Assembly: GCF_009646115.1 (NCBI RefSeq)
Contig: NZ_CP045720.1
Span: 1,860,001-1,924,000 of the forward strand
Direction: 5' to 3'
Length of the DNA stretch: 64,000 nt
Source: Pantoea eucalypti
Lineage (GTDB): Bacteria > Pseudomonadota > Gammaproteobacteria > Enterobacterales > Enterobacteriaceae
Shown here piece by piece: positions 42,458 through 51,722 of the stretch. The notes beneath the pieces were generated by a model that was not told where the DNA came from, did not search any database, and was given only the letters and a program-made list of their open reading frames with translations. A program made the translations under genes and the position numbers. The number at the start of each line of letters is the position of its first letter. Position 1 is the stretch's first letter.

Positions 42458-43474
42458 ATGACTATTCATGAATTCAAGCCAGCGATGGCGGCCCGCGCGG
42501 GAAGCGAACAGCTACTTACGGTCAAAGATTTACGCGTGACCTTTGGCACGCACGATGGGGATGTTACCGCCGTCAACGACCTGAACTTCTCGCTGCGCGC
42601 CGGTGAAACGCTGGGCATTGTTGGCGAGTCTGGTTCTGGCAAGTCACAAACCGCCTTTGCCCTGATGGGGCTACTGGCAAAAAATGGCCGCATTGGCGGC
42701 TCAGCAATGTTCAACGGTAAAGAGATCCTGAATCTGCCTGAGAACCAGCTCAATAAACTCCGCGCCGAACAGATTGCGATGATCTTCCAGGATCCGATGA
42801 CCTCACTGAACCCCTATATGCGGGTAGGCGAGCAGCTGATGGAAGTGCTTAAGCTGCACAAAGGGATGAACAGCGCCCAGGCATTCGAAGAGTCCGTAAG
42901 GATGCTGGATGCGGTGAAAATGCCAGAAGCACGCAAACGCATGAAAATGTACCCGCATGAATTCTCCGGCGGAATGCGTCAGCGTGTGATGATCGCCATG
43001 GCGCTGCTGTGCCGCCCAAAATTGCTGATTGCCGATGAGCCAACTACCGCGCTGGATGTGACGGTGCAGGCGCAGATTATGACGCTGCTCAACGACCTGA
43101 AACGCGAGTTCAACACCGCCATTATCATGATCACCCATGATCTCGGCGTGGTGGCAGGCATCTGCGACAAAGTGCTGGTGATGTATGCCGGACGCACTAT
43201 GGAGTATGGCAGCGCCCGTGATGTCTTCTACCAGCCAGCCCATCCTTACTCAATTGGCCTGCTTAATGCGGTGCCACGTCTGGATGCGATTGAAGGCGAA
43301 ACCCTGGCCACCATTCCGGGCAATCCACCGAACCTGCTGCGTCTGCCGCAGGGCTGCCCGTTCCAGCCGCGTTGTCCGCACGCGATGGATATCTGCACCC
43401 AGGCACCGCCGCTGGAACCGTTTGGCAATGGCCGTCTGCGTGCCTGCTTTAAGCCGGTGGAGGAGTTAGTATGA
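42458..43474 (+). CDS. oppD: Oligopeptide ABC transporter ATPase OppD
   Basis: A 338-aa ABC ATPase. Walker A is GESGSGKS, the signature SGGMRQR, and Walker [13 protein letters not shown]. The C-terminal OppD/F extension has the cysteine cluster [15 protein letters not shown] that binds an iron-sulfur cluster in the family. Its stop overlaps the oppF start as ATGA. Confidence 0.96.
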   Translation: MTIHEFKPAMAARAGSEQLLTVKDLRVTFGTHDGDVTAVNDLNFSLRAGETLGIVGESGSGKSQTAFALMGLLAKNGRIGGSAMFNGKEILNLPENQLNKLRAEQIAMIFQDPMTSLNPYMRVGEQLMEVLKLHKGMNSAQAFEESVRMLDAVKMPEARKRMKMYPHEFSGGMRQRVMIAMALLCRPKLLIADEPTTALDVTVQAQIMTLLNDLKREFNTAIIMITHDLGVVAGICDKVLVMYAGRTMEYGSARDVFYQPAHPYSIGLLNAVPRLDAIEGETLATIPGNPPNLLRLPQGCPFQPRCPHAMDICTQAPPLEPFGNGRLRACFKPVEELV

Positions 43475-44472
43475 GCACCGTAGCTGAAAAAAGAGTGTTA
43501 CTGGAAATCGCCGATCTCAAGGTGCATTTCGACATTAAAGATGGCAAACAGTGGTTCTGGCAGCCATCAAAAACCCTGAAAGCGGTGGATGGTGTCAGCC
43601 TGCGTCTGTATGAAGGTGAAACCCTGGGCGTGGTGGGCGAGTCGGGTTGCGGTAAATCGACGCTGGCGCGCGCCATTATCGGCCTGGTTAAGGCCACCGA
43701 AGGTCGTGTCGCCTGGTTAGGCCGCGATCTGCTGGGTCAGAGCGAAGAGGAGTGGCGCAAAGCCCGCAGCGATATCCAGATGATATTCCAGGATCCCCTG
43801 GCGTCCCTGAACCCGCGCATGACCATCGGCGATATCATCGCAGAGCCGCTTCGTACTTATCATCCAAAAATGGCGCGTCAGGAAGTCAAAGACCGTGTCA
43901 AAAATATGATGATGAAAGTCGGGCTTCTGCCAAACCTGATTAACCGCTACCCGCATGAGTTCTCGGGTGGGCAGTGTCAGCGTATCGGTATCGCACGTGC
44001 GCTGATTCTGGAGCCGAAGCTGATTATCTGTGACGAGCCGGTGTCTGCACTGGATGTCTCGATTCAGGCGCAGGTGGTGAACCTGCTGCAGCAGTTGCAG
44101 CGGGAAATGGGCTTGTCGCTGATTTTCATTGCGCACGATCTGGCGGTGGTGAAACACATCTCTGACCGGGTGCTGGTGATGTATCTGGGGCATGCGGTGG
44201 AGCTGGGGACTTACAAAGAGGTCTACACCAATCCGCAGCATCCATACACCCGTGCGCTGATGTCTGCTGTACCGATTCCCGATCCGGATAAAGAGAAGAA
44301 CAAGGAGATTCAGCTGCTGGAAGGGGAGCTGCCGTCGCCGATTAATCCGCCATCCGGCTGCGTATTCCGCACCCGTTGTCCGATTGCCGGTCCGGAATGT
44401 GCGAAAACCCGTCCGCTTCTGGAAGGCAGTTTCCACCATGCGGTATCCTGTCTGAAAGTCGACCCGCTATAA
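43471..44472 (+). CDS. oppF: Oligopeptide ABC transporter ATPase OppF
   Basis: A 333-aa ABC ATPase, partner of OppD. Walker A is GESGCGKST, signature SGGQCQRIGIARAL, Walker B LIICDEPVSALD. The C-terminal cysteine group GCVFRTRCPIAGPEC is present. Last gene of the operon, translationally coupled to oppD by a 4-base overlap. Confidence 0.96.
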   Translation: MSTVAEKRVLLEIADLKVHFDIKDGKQWFWQPSKTLKAVDGVSLRLYEGETLGVVGESGCGKSTLARAIIGLVKATEGRVAWLGRDLLGQSEEEWRKARSDIQMIFQDPLASLNPRMTIGDIIAEPLRTYHPKMARQEVKDRVKNMMMKVGLLPNLINRYPHEFSGGQCQRIGIARALILEPKLIICDEPVSALDVSIQAQVVNLLQQLQREMGLSLIFIAHDLAVVKHISDRVLVMYLGHAVELGTYKEVYTNPQHPYTRALMSAVPIPDPDKEKNKEIQLLEGELPSPINPPSGCVFRTRCPIAGPECAKTRPLLEGSFHHAVSCLKVDPL

Positions 44473-44475
44473 TGC

Positions 44476-44503
44476 AAAACGCCGGGCACTTGCCCGGCGT
44501 TTT
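44476..44503. terminator. Terminator after oppF
   Basis: AAAACGCCGGGCA-CT-TGCCCGGCGTTTT, a 13-bp perfect stem with A and T flanks, works for oppF and probably for convergent yciU. Confidence 0.92.
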
Positions 44504-44520
44504 CTTATCTGCTTTGACGC

Positions 44521-44844
44521 TTATTCACGCCACAGGATATGACAGAGCTTGTGATCTTTTTCGCGACACAACAACACGCGAGCAAAGACGTCGGTAATCG
44601 GTTCACCGTCCGCTTCACCCAACCCAATCACCACCTCGGCGAAAAAGTCAGGGTTCAGATCGAAATCGACATGATCTTTCCAGTCTTCAGACGGATCAAA
44701 CAGCTCTGCGCCACCGCGCTCTTCGAACTGCAGATTGAAGATAATGACGTCTGCCGGATCAAGATTGTCGACAGCCAGTTCAAGAAAGATATCGTAGGCT
44801 TGTTCCAGCGTTTCATCTTCGGTAAGGCGATTATTTAAATCCAT
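44521..44844 (-). CDS. yciU: YciU family protein (UPF0263/HI1450-like)
   Basis: A 107-aa very acidic protein matching E. coli YciU ([47 protein letters not shown]). The family has been described as a DNA-mimic-like fold; no function is proven. It follows clsA by 45 bp and is probably co-transcribed. Confidence 0.9.
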   Translation of the reverse strand: MDLNNRLTEDETLEQAYDIFLELAVDNLDPADVIIFNLQFEERGGAELFDPSEDWKDHVDFDLNPDFFAEVVIGLGEADGEPITDVFARVLLCREKDHKLCHILWRE

Positions 44845-44889
44845 AGTCTGTCCTGTCGGCCTGCGGCCATTTACACAATCTGGCTCGTT

Positions 44890-46350
44890 TTACAGTAAAG
44901 GGCTGAAGAAGTAAAACAGTCGTTCGACGATGCGCTGCCACCACGCACGTTTTGCCCAGCGCTTGCCATCCAGCAGGCGGGAACGGGCGATATAATCATC
45001 CTGCACACAGGCGAGATCGCTGCCAAAACCGGCATCATCGACCACCAGCGTCACTTCAAAATTGAGCCATAAACTGCGCATATCCAGGTTCACGGTGCCC
45101 ACCAGGCTCAGCTGTCCATCGACCAGCACGCTTTTAGTGTGCAGCAGACCATCTTCAAACTGATAGATTTTCACGCCCGCTTCCAGCATCTCGCTGAAGA
45201 AGGAGCGGCTGGCCCAGCCGACCAGCAGCGAGTCGTTATGACGCGGCACAATCACGCTGACATTAACGCCACGCTGTGCGGCCGTACAGATAGCATGCAG
45301 CAGGTCGTCGCTCGGCACTAAGTAAGGAGTCGTCATGATCAGCTGCTCACGCGCTGAATAGACCGCGGTCAGCAGCGCCTGATGAATCATATCTTCCGGG
45401 AAGCCAGGACCGGAGGCGATGACCTGCACCGTGTGGCCGCTCTCCTGTTCAAACGGCATGATGTTGCGATCGGGCGGCGGCGGCAGAATGCGCTTACCGG
45501 TCTCAATCTCCCAGTCGCAGCTGAAAACAATGCCCATCGCGGTCGCTACCGGACCTTCCATACGCGCCATCAGGTCAATCCACTGGCCTACGCCCGCGCT
45601 TTGTTTAAAGAAGCGCGGATCGACCAGGTTCATGCTGCCGGTATAGGCGATGTAATTATCAATCAGAACGATTTTTCGATGCTGGCGGAGATCCATTCGT
45701 CGCAGGAAGACGCGCAGCAGGCTAACCTGCAACGCCTCTACGACATCGATCCCGGCATTGCGCATCATGCCCACCCAGGGACTGCGGAAAAAGTCGACGC
45801 TGCCCGCTGAGTCGAGCAGCAGTCGGCAGTGAACGCCACGGCGCGAGGCCGCCATCAGCGATTCTGCGACTTCATCTGCCAGCCCACCGGGATGCCAGAT
45901 ATAAAAAACCATCTCTATGTTGTGGCGTGCCAGTTGAATATCACGAATCAGCGCCTGCATAACATCGTCAGAGCTGGTAAGCAGCTGAAGCTGGTTTCCC
46001 TTGACCCCGGCAATGCCCTGGCGATGGTAACAAAGCTCGAAGAGCGAGCGAGCAACGTCACTGTGTTCAGTGGCAAAAATTTCACGGCACTGTTTCAGGT
46101 CACTGAGCCAGCGGGCGGTAGACGGCCACATGGTGCGCGCACGCTCCGCACGACGTTTACCCAGATGCAGTTCGCCAAACGAAAGATAAGCGATTATGCC
46201 TACCAGTGGCAGAATATAGATAACCAGAAGCCATGCCATGGCGGATGTTACCGCACGTCTTTTCATTAATACGCGCAGCGTCACCCCGGCTATGAGCAGC
46301 CAGTAACCAAATACCAGTAACCAGCTGATCAGGGTGTAAAAAGTGGTCAT
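44890..46350 (-). CDS. clsA: Cardiolipin synthase A
   Basis: A 486-aa inner-membrane enzyme that condenses two phosphatidylglycerols into cardiolipin and glycerol. Two N-terminal membrane helices (about 3-27 and 37-58) precede two HKD active sites: H224 in [16 protein letters not shown] and H404 in [16 protein letters not shown]. Length equals E. coli ClsA. Order oppF-yciU-clsA-yciY is as in E. coli. Confidence 0.96.
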   Translation of the reverse strand: MTTFYTLISWLLVFGYWLLIAGVTLRVLMKRRAVTSAMAWLLVIYILPLVGIIAYLSFGELHLGKRRAERARTMWPSTARWLSDLKQCREIFATEHSDVARSLFELCYHRQGIAGVKGNQLQLLTSSDDVMQALIRDIQLARHNIEMVFYIWHPGGLADEVAESLMAASRRGVHCRLLLDSAGSVDFFRSPWVGMMRNAGIDVVEALQVSLLRVFLRRMDLRQHRKIVLIDNYIAYTGSMNLVDPRFFKQSAGVGQWIDLMARMEGPVATAMGIVFSCDWEIETGKRILPPPPDRNIMPFEQESGHTVQVIASGPGFPEDMIHQALLTAVYSAREQLIMTTPYLVPSDDLLHAICTAAQRGVNVSVIVPRHNDSLLVGWASRSFFSEMLEAGVKIYQFEDGLLHTKSVLVDGQLSLVGTVNLDMRSLWLNFEVTLVVDDAGFGSDLACVQDDYIARSRLLDGKRWAKRAWWQRIVERLFYFFSPLL

Positions 46351-46509
46351 AAAGTGGACGTCCCGTTCGCGCTTTCGTCCGGCAAGTTTACGTGCAGAAG
46401 CCGGTTAACGAAACCCTTAATCCAGGACATCATCGATGAAGGATCCGATTTGGCATTGCCGCAAAGATCTCTATAATGCCCCGGCATAGATGACGTCAGT
46501 GAGGAAGTG

Positions 46510-46683
46510 ATGAAACGAAGCAGAAATGAAGTGGCGCGCTGGAGAATGTTACGCCAGGTGCATCGCCGTCGTTCACGCTGGCTGGAAGGGCAGTCGCGAC
46601 GCTATAAACGCATCCACTGCATCCGCCATCAACTGGCCCAGCAGCAGCGTCGCTCGATTCTGTTTATTACGCAGATAATATAA
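46510..46683 (+). CDS. yciY: YciY-like small basic protein
   Basis: A 57-aa open frame with ATG 46510, TAA 46681-46683 and a GAGGAAG ribosome site at 46501. The protein begins MKRSRNEVARWRM and contains RWLEGQSRR, matching E. coli YciY in sequence, length (57 aa) and position beside clsA. It is rich in Arg (about a quarter of residues), so nucleic acid binding is possible but not shown. Its stop codon directly abuts the stop of the next, convergent gene. Confidence 0.85.
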   Translation: MKRSRNEVARWRMLRQVHRRRSRWLEGQSRRYKRIHCIRHQLAQQQRRSILFITQII

Positions 46684-47001
46684 TCAGGCTTCCAGAAACC
46701 CTAATTCATCCATTACTCGTCGCGCCATGGAATGTTCCTGTCGTGACGCTCCCCGATCGGTGACTTCACGCATCAGACAATCCACTACGCTGCCCAGCGA
46801 TGTGGGTCTGCGATAACCCACACGGTCATACCATTCAAAAGACCATTTATCAGACTTACGCTGATAATAAACGGTCAGCCACGCTGAGCAGTTGGCCGGA
46901 TAACCACTCAGGACTTCAATTTTTGGATCGGCAATAGCCTGAATCCGTGATAACAGCGGATCAAACAGCGTAATAGTCTGGCGAGTGTAGGTTTTATTCA
47001 T
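46684..47001 (-). CDS. Conserved-looking hypothetical protein, 105 aa
   Basis: I do not recognise this gene. The protein is soluble-looking with no signal peptide or membrane helix. It has several aromatics (WLTVYYQRKSDKWSFEWYDR) and a helical C-terminus. Codon use resembles the neighbours, which supports it being real, but the ribosome site before ATG 47001 is weak. It sits where E. coli has kch. Transcription starts in the region shared with the ymgB-like gene. Confidence 0.6.
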   Translation of the reverse strand: MNKTYTRQTITLFDPLLSRIQAIADPKIEVLSGYPANCSAWLTVYYQRKSDKWSFEWYDRVGYRRPTSLGSVVDCLMREVTDRGASRQEHSMARRVMDELGFLEA

Positions 47002-47353
47002 AATGAGCCCGCGACGATACTGCGCATCCCTTCGAGGTCAGAGGTGTAATCAATCAGTAATAAATGTAGACAGCCCTTCTGAATAATTCCTCTTTAAAGC
47101 TAAAAAAATGATGTTCAGATCATAATTAGCCGAACAACAGCGCGTAGCGGTCAGGATACCAGAACAGGAGGTGATGAATGACAGGAAACCTGTACAACTT
47201 TACATTTAGTCAAGCTACTGAAATTTATGATTTTATTTTTTTAAATGTACAAATCAGCGATTTTTTAACCTAAATACCTGTACAACTAAGGCCTGGTTGT
47301 ATAGCTTTACCGCATCGGTTAGTAACTTTTAATGAATCCTATGAGGGCCAACC
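47002..47353. other. Regulatory region upstream of the ymgB-like gene
   Basis: About 350 bp, AT-rich, without a gene. It contains three TGTACAA half-sites and one inverted partner (47190-47304). Confidence 0.6.
47190..47304. promoter_or_regulatory. TGTACAAC operator-like repeats (MerR-type?)
   Basis: CTGTACAAC occurs at 47190-47198 and 47278-47286, and TGTACAA also at 47246-47252. The last CTGTACAAC is followed after 9 bp by GTTGTATAG, giving an inverted repeat with one mismatch. A possible -10 (TATAGC) overlaps its right arm. The TGTACA core recalls the E. coli MlrA operator; MlrA and BluR are related MerR-type regulators, and BluR controls the ycgZ-ymgABC genes. Confidence 0.5.
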
Positions 47354-47596
47354 ATGCAGACTAACGTTCGTATTCCCGCTTCAGTATCTGATATCTCAGC
47401 TTATTTGCACAGTGCTGCGCAGCCTTCCCAGCAGGCCATTCTTGGATCTGTTGTTACAGAAATTATCAGTTCTGGCCGTAGCCTGAATCGTAAAGCTATC
47501 TGCTCAAAACTTATCAGCCGTTTACAACATGTCGACAACCCGGAAGAAGAGCAGCACTACCATGCATTAATTGGCCTGATCCTGGACCGGAGTTAA
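47354..47596 (+). CDS. YmgB/AriR-like small regulatory protein
   Basis: An 80-aa mostly helical protein. The stretch ILGSVVTEIISSGRSLNRKAICSKL followed by a second helix resembles the YmgB/AriR family (biofilm and acid resistance; two-component connector proteins). GAGGG six bases before the ATG is a fair ribosome site. It stands alone rather than in a ycgZ-ymgABC cluster. The family assignment is from pattern only; another small connector type is possible. Confidence 0.65.
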   Translation: MQTNVRIPASVSDISAYLHSAAQPSQQAILGSVVTEIISSGRSLNRKAICSKLISRLQHVDNPEEEQHYHALIGLILDRS

Positions 47597-47819
47597 TCGC
47601 GCGCCGATATTGTGTCAGCAAGAGATGTGTAAAGCAGAGTGCAGGCGAATCTCACTACGCGATCGAATTCAGTCAGTCAGGGGCAACGCCTTTATTAATT
47701 GTGGTCCTGCATAAACGCCACGGTATTAAATTGGGTTGCCTTATGATTATCTCGTAACACAGTTAAGGTTAAAGCGTTAATCAATTATTCTGTGAACCAG
47801 ATGCATTGCTAAGTGAACA

Positions 47820-48005
47820 TTATCCCGGAAGACGCTGCGCCGTCATCATCAGCGTAACGTTGACCAGTTGCAGGGCGGCCGCCAGCACAATCAGCATGAC
47901 AATCCACTGTTTTTTATTACGCCACCCCTGGCTGCGCCAGAGATAAACTGCACCGCCAATCAGCAGCGTGATAATTGCCAGCAGTCCCATAATGATTATC
48001 TGCAT
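47820..48005 (-). CDS. Small two-helix membrane protein, 61 aa
   Basis: The frame is open to 48149, but the real start is ATG 48005, preceded by a perfect AGGAGGA ribosome site. The protein is a helical hairpin: helices about 3-23 and 34-55, joined by a basic loop (RSQGWRNKKQ). No family recognised. It lies just downstream of the yciI terminator on the same strand, so it depends on read-through or its own promoter. Confidence 0.7.
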   Translation of the reverse strand: MQIIIMGLLAIITLLIGGAVYLWRSQGWRNKKQWIVMLIVLAAALQLVNVTLMMTAQRLPG

Positions 48006-48030
48006 CTTTCCTCCTTCAATGATAAAAACA

Positions 48031-48065
48031 AAAATGGCTTCTGTGCCAGGCACAGAAGCCATTTT
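48031..48065. terminator. Perfect 17-bp stem terminator after yciI
   Basis: AAAATGGCTTCTGTGCC and its exact complement are separated by one base, with A/T ends on both sides. It is a likely bidirectional terminator 17 bp beyond the yciI stop and 26 bp before the small membrane gene. Confidence 0.88.
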
Positions 48066-48081
48066 GACTGCATGTTCTCTA

Positions 48082-48378
48082 TCAGAAGACGCGTTTGAAT
48101 GGTTTAACCGAGACCTGTTTGTAGACGCCTGCGGCAAAATAAGGGTCATCCTGCGCCCAGGATTGTGCGGCTTCTAATGATGGAAACTCAGCAATCACCG
48201 TTGAGCCGGTAAAGCCCGCCACGCCCGGATCGTTACTGTCAACTGCAGGCATCGGCCCTGCAATGATCAGGCGTCCCTCTTCCTGCAGCAGTTTAAGCCG
48301 CGCCAGATGGGCGGGGCGAACGGCGTTACGTTTTTCCAGTGACTCTGCAGTATCTTCTGCATAAATGACGTAAAGCAC
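48082..48378 (-). CDS. yciI: YciI family protein
   Basis: A 98-aa ferredoxin-like fold protein with the conserved His in VRPAHLARL and Asp in [12 protein letters not shown], the proposed active site of the YciI family. The reaction is unknown. The start is GTG 48378, with AGGAG seven bases upstream; the 31 codons further upstream are excluded. Length equals E. coli YciI exactly. Divergent from tonB, as in E. coli. Confidence 0.93.
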   Translation of the reverse strand: MLYVIYAEDTAESLEKRNAVRPAHLARLKLLQEEGRLIIAGPMPAVDSNDPGVAGFTGSTVIAEFPSLEAAQSWAQDDPYFAAGVYKQVSVKPFKRVF

Positions 48379-48523
48379 TAAGGAACTCCTGATTATCCGA
48401 ATTTTGCAACACGTTAAGGGATTGACGATTAGAGTGCAAACGAAACCTGTAGAGGGTGAATCGCTCAGCATAAAGGGCTAAAAAGCGCTTTTCTTCAGAG
48501 AGGATGGCGGGAGTTATTGAAAC

Positions 48524-48538
48524 TGATTGCTATTTGCA
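48524..48538 (+). promoter_or_regulatory. Putative Fur box of tonB
   Basis: TGATTGC-T-ATTTGCA resembles the 7-1-7 Fur consensus TGATAAT-N-ATTATCA (about 9 of 14). The stretch closely resembles the E. coli tonB promoter region. Confidence 0.5.
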
Positions 48539-48575
48539 TTTAAAATCGCTGCTTCATTCAATCGCCGCGACTGTT

Positions 48576-49319
48576 ATGACCACGCTGACTATGCCATTAC
48601 CTAAACGCACGCCTGTCTCCATGTTGTTGTCTGTAGCTTTGCATGGCGCTGTGATTGCCGGAATTCTGTATATGTCATTCCAGCAGGTGAGTGAGGTGCC
48701 TAAGGCGTCGCAGCCTATCAGCGTGACGATGGTCGCGCCGGAGGTCCAGCCCGAGCCTGCACCGGCCATCGTGCAGCCGCCTGCGCCGCAGCCAGAACCC
48801 CAGCCAGAACCCGAACCGCAGCCTGTACCGGAGCCGCCGAAAGCAGAGCCGGTGCCGATCCCTAAACCTGAACCAAAGCCCAAACCTAAACCCAAACCGG
48901 AGCACAAGCGGGAGCAGCCCAAACGCGAGGTGAAGCCGCGTCGGGAGACCAAACCGCAGGCTGACCCCTTTAAGCAGGATGTTCCGGCGACCCAGAACAA
49001 ACCTGCTGCAGCGCCAAAAGCAACGCCGTCACCCACGGCATCGGCCTCAACCGGTCCCAAAGCCCTGGCCGTTACCAAGCCAGGTTATCCGCCGCGTGCT
49101 CTGGCACTGCGGATAGAAGGGCGCGTTCGGGTAAAATTCGATGTGGACAGCGACGGACGGGTGGATAATATCCAGATCCTCTCTGCACAGCCGAGCAATA
49201 TGTTTGAGCGGACCGTCAAACAGGCGATGAAAAACTGGCGCTACGAGAAAGAGAAGCCAGGACAGGGGCTGACGATGAATATCGTTTTCAAAATCAATGG
49301 CGGTGCCAGTATTGAGTAA
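48576..49319 (+). CDS. tonB: TonB energy-transducing protein
   Basis: A 247-aa periplasm-spanning protein that passes proton-motive force from ExbBD to TonB-dependent receptors. One membrane helix (about 14-33) holds the S/H pair (S15, H23) of the ExbB interface. A Pro-Glu/Pro-Lys rich spacer covers about 58-125. The C-terminal domain (from about 165) has YPPRALALRIEGRVRVKFDV and the ILSAQPSNMFERTVKQAM end that contacts the TonB box. The frame is open from 48504; ATG 48576 gives an N-terminus like E. coli TonB. ATG at codon 6 is an alternative. Confidence 0.95.
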   Translation: MTTLTMPLPKRTPVSMLLSVALHGAVIAGILYMSFQQVSEVPKASQPISVTMVAPEVQPEPAPAIVQPPAPQPEPQPEPEPQPVPEPPKAEPVPIPKPEPKPKPKPKPEHKREQPKREVKPRRETKPQADPFKQDVPATQNKPAAAPKATPSPTASASTGPKALAVTKPGYPPRALALRIEGRVRVKFDVDSDGRVDNIQILSAQPSNMFERTVKQAMKNWRYEKEKPGQGLTMNIVFKINGGASIE

Positions 49320-49325
49320 GGCGCC

Positions 49326-49350
49326 GGGTCAGGCTCAGATTGCCTGACCC
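49326..49350. terminator. Hairpin between tonB and yciA
   Basis: GGGTCAGGC-(7-nt loop)-GCCTGACCC between convergent genes. T run is lacking. Confidence 0.5.
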
Positions 49351-49355
49351 GTCAG

Positions 49356-49778
49356 TTATCCTGCAGGCTGCTGATTGGCGCGGCCGGCTGGCAGAGGACG
49401 TGAATTCCCCTCATTGTCGACTGCCACATAGATAAATACCGCTTCCGTTGCACAGTAGGTTTGACCAATCGGCTCAGATGACACTTTTTTGATCCACACT
49501 TCCACGTTAATCGTCATGGAACTGTTACCGGTACGGAGACAGCTCGCATGGCAACTCACCACATCGCCCACCGCGACAGGCTTCATGAATGACATACCGT
49601 CAACGCGCACGGTAACCACACGTCCTTCAGCGATCTCTTTTGCCAGGATAGCGCCGCCCATATCCATCTGTGACATCAGCCAGCCACCAAAAATATCGCC
49701 GTTGGCGTTGGTGTCTGCCGGCATGGCGAGCGTTCGCAGCACCATTTCGCCTTGCGGTAATTTATGTTTTTCGCCCAT
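49356..49778 (-). CDS. yciA: Acyl-CoA thioesterase YciA
   Basis: A 140-aa hotdog-fold thioesterase of broad acyl-CoA specificity. The catalytic region is DTNANGDIFGGWLMSQMD (Asp near 28), with RVVTVRVDGMSFMKPVAVGD. It is 8 aa longer than E. coli YciA at the C-terminus (ANQQPAG). A GTG three codons upstream is an alternative start. Same neighbourhood as E. coli tonB-yciA-yciB. Confidence 0.93.
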   Translation of the reverse strand: MGEKHKLPQGEMVLRTLAMPADTNANGDIFGGWLMSQMDMGGAILAKEIAEGRVVTVRVDGMSFMKPVAVGDVVSCHASCLRTGNSSMTINVEVWIKKVSSEPIGQTYCATEAVFIYVAVDNEGNSRPLPAGRANQQPAG

Positions 49779-49807
49779 TGCTTCCACTTTTTATGCAGGT
49801 AAATGCT

Positions 49808-49832
49808 AAAAAAATGCCCGGCGAGCCGGGCA
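49808..49832 (-). terminator. Terminator of yciB
   Basis: On the minus strand TGCCCGGC-TC-GCCGGGCA followed by seven T, 5 bp after the yciB stop. Confidence 0.88.
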
Positions 49833-49837
49833 GATGA

Positions 49838-50377
49838 TTATTTTTGTTCCTGCTGCGGCATCTGTCGCCAGATGTAAAGCCCGCTAAGCAGGGTAAACAG
49901 TAAGGTCAGACCCGAGAGACCGAACACTTTAAAGTTAACCCAAAACGCCTGAGATAACCAAAAGGCAACATAGATGTTGACCAGGCCGCAGATCAGGAAG
50001 AACAGTGCCCAGGCGACATTGAGCCTGCGCCAGACCGCATCAGGCAGTTGCAGCTCTTTACCCAGCATGCGCTGAATCAGCGTCTGCTCCATAAACCACT
50101 GACTGTAGAGCAGGGCGGCGGCAAACAGGCTGTAGATCACCGTGACTTTCCACTTAATGAACTCATCGTTGTGGAACACCAGCGTCAGGGTGCCAAAAAC
50201 GGCCACCAGCACAAAGGTGAAAATCGTCATCTTTTCCAGCTTGCGATAAAGCACCCAGCTGACCACCAGGGCCAGACCGGTTGCCACAATCAGGGCGCCC
50301 GAGGCGACAAAAATGTCATAAAGCTTATAAAAGATGAAAAAGACCACCAGGGGGAGAAAGTCGAGTAGCTGCTTCAT
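49838..50377 (-). CDS. yciB: Intracellular septation protein YciB
   Basis: A 179-aa inner-membrane protein with five hydrophobic helices (IspZ family), linked to septation and envelope integrity. [21 protein letters not shown] and [20 protein letters not shown] are typical. The open frame goes to 50428, but [10 protein letters not shown] gives the family length exactly. yciC lies 51 bp upstream on the same strand. Confidence 0.94.
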   Translation of the reverse strand: MKQLLDFLPLVVFFIFYKLYDIFVASGALIVATGLALVVSWVLYRKLEKMTIFTFVLVAVFGTLTLVFHNDEFIKWKVTVIYSLFAAALLYSQWFMEQTLIQRMLGKELQLPDAVWRRLNVAWALFFLICGLVNIYVAFWLSQAFWVNFKVFGLSGLTLLFTLLSGLYIWRQMPQQEQK

Positions 50378-50428
50378 AGTTTTTCCATTCAGAGTTGGCT
50401 TCAAATGCGCCCGAAGGCACACCGTCAA

Positions 50429-51163
50429 TCAACGTAACAGCATATAGAGCCGATAGAGGTAGATAATCAACATTGCTGAAACCACATTGCCTGCGGCAGT
50501 GAAAATTACCGAGGAAACATTCAGCGGGAGTACCGTCAGCGAAGAGAAAAACAGCATCACTATTACTTTGGCCAGCAGCCAGAGCAGTATTGCGGGGGCA
50601 ATCAGCTTCACATTCTTCCAGGCCATCCGCATACTGGCGCGCATCGCGGCAAAGACACCCATCTTCTCACTGGCGACCATCACGGGCGCCAGCGACAGCA
50701 GAATCGTCAGCAGAATGCCTGGCACCACCAGCACCATAAAGCCCAGTTGCGCCACCAGCGTCATCAGGAAGGTCAGGAGCAGCAGCTTTGGCAACAGCGG
50801 CGCTGACGCACCAATCGCCCGCAGCGCACTGACACGCTGGCCTGAGGAGACCATCGGGATCAGATAGAGCATGCCGCCAAGCAGCAGCGTATTCCCCATC
50901 AGCGCCGCAAAGGTGCTGGCCGCCGAGGCACGCAGCAGCACCTGCTGCTGTTCCGGTGACATATTCTGCACCATCTCAAACAACGAACTGGCACTGTCAT
51001 CGCCCTGTTGCAGGATGGCCATCTGATCGGCACCGGGTGTCAGCACATGCACCAGCATGACAGTGACAAAAGCGGCCAGCAGCGACATCAACAACACTGT
51101 AGAGAGTTGATGCCGCGCAAAATTTCCTGTGTCACGGTATAACGAGCTTGCCGTGATAGACAT
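50429..51163 (-). CDS. yciC: YciC/UPF0259 inner-membrane protein
   Basis: A 244-aa protein with about six hydrophobic helices. Family stretches are [34 protein letters not shown] and [22 protein letters not shown]. Start ATG 51163 has AAGGAG five bases upstream. Function unknown; genetically linked with yciB in E. coli. Confidence 0.93.
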   Translation of the reverse strand: MSITASSLYRDTGNFARHQLSTVLLMSLLAAFVTVMLVHVLTPGADQMAILQQGDDSASSLFEMVQNMSPEQQQVLLRASAASTFAALMGNTLLLGGMLYLIPMVSSGQRVSALRAIGASAPLLPKLLLLTFLMTLVAQLGFMVLVVPGILLTILLSLAPVMVASEKMGVFAAMRASMRMAWKNVKLIAPAILLWLLAKVIVMLFFSSLTVLPLNVSSVIFTAAGNVVSAMLIIYLYRLYMLLR

Positions 51164-51181
51164 GTACACTCCTTGAAGGAA

Positions 51182-51199
51182 CCGGGTTAATTAACCCGG
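51182..51199. repeat. 18-bp perfect palindrome
   Basis: CCGGGTTAATTAACCCGG is self-complementary and covers the stop codon of the cysteine-cluster gene, just upstream of yciC. It may form a hairpin that separates the two transcripts. Confidence 0.5.
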
Positions 51200-51607
51200 C
51201 GATTGTACATGTTCTGGCAGCTCCGGGGCACCCGGCAGGGCATAACTTTCTGTCATAACAGGTAAAGATGGCGAAAAAAGGGGAGGAAGACCATAACGGG
51301 CGCGGGCACGATCGCAGGCTTCATTATGAATACCTCCTTCACCGGACAAAGTGAATTCCCGACAGGGCGCAGGACGCCGTTCATAGATGCCGCAAGAGAC
51401 ACAGCCGCCAATTTCGCCCTGTAAAGCAACGCAGCGGGGTGCTGCACGGTTAGTGCCACGCATATTACGCATGAACAGGTTAAGCGGTTCGGTTAATTCG
51501 GTCGGCACCAGGCCGCCCGCATCATCGGCTTCAGCCCAGTAAAATGAGACACGGAAATGGGCGCAGCAGGCGCCACAGCTGACACAAGGGTTGGAAAGCT
51601 CACTCAT
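51191..51607 (-). CDS. YkgJ-family cysteine-cluster protein
   Basis: A 138-aa protein with a metal-binding cysteine cluster: C8, C11, C14, C15 (CVSCGACC), a middle [17 protein letters not shown] group, and a later [14 protein letters not shown]. This is the Zn/Fe-chelating domain (CxxCxxCC) family of YkgJ and YeiW. Exact function is unknown. It is 27 bp upstream of yciC on the same strand. Confidence 0.85.
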   Translation of the reverse strand: MSELSNPCVSCGACCAHFRVSFYWAEADDAGGLVPTELTEPLNLFMRNMRGTNRAAPRCVALQGEIGGCVSCGIYERRPAPCREFTLSGEGGIHNEACDRARARYGLPPLFSPSLPVMTESYALPGAPELPEHVQSPG

Positions 51608-51722
51608 TTGATCATCCGCCCCTCCCAGGGCATCGAACCAAAATCAACAATGAAGATAAGCAACATAGAGCGGGCAAAATTATTCAGCAAGGGGAATTTG
51701 GCTGTGGCCGCCGCAGTTGAAA

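Noticed and set aside
48006..48149. 48-codon N-terminal extension of the small membrane protein
   Set aside because: It would read through the yciI terminator palindrome and into the yciI gene; ATG 48005 has a perfect ribosome site.
48554..49078. 174-aa frame opposite the tonB proline-rich region
   Set aside because: The Gly/Ser-rich translation is simply the complement of Pro/Glu/Lys repeat codons.
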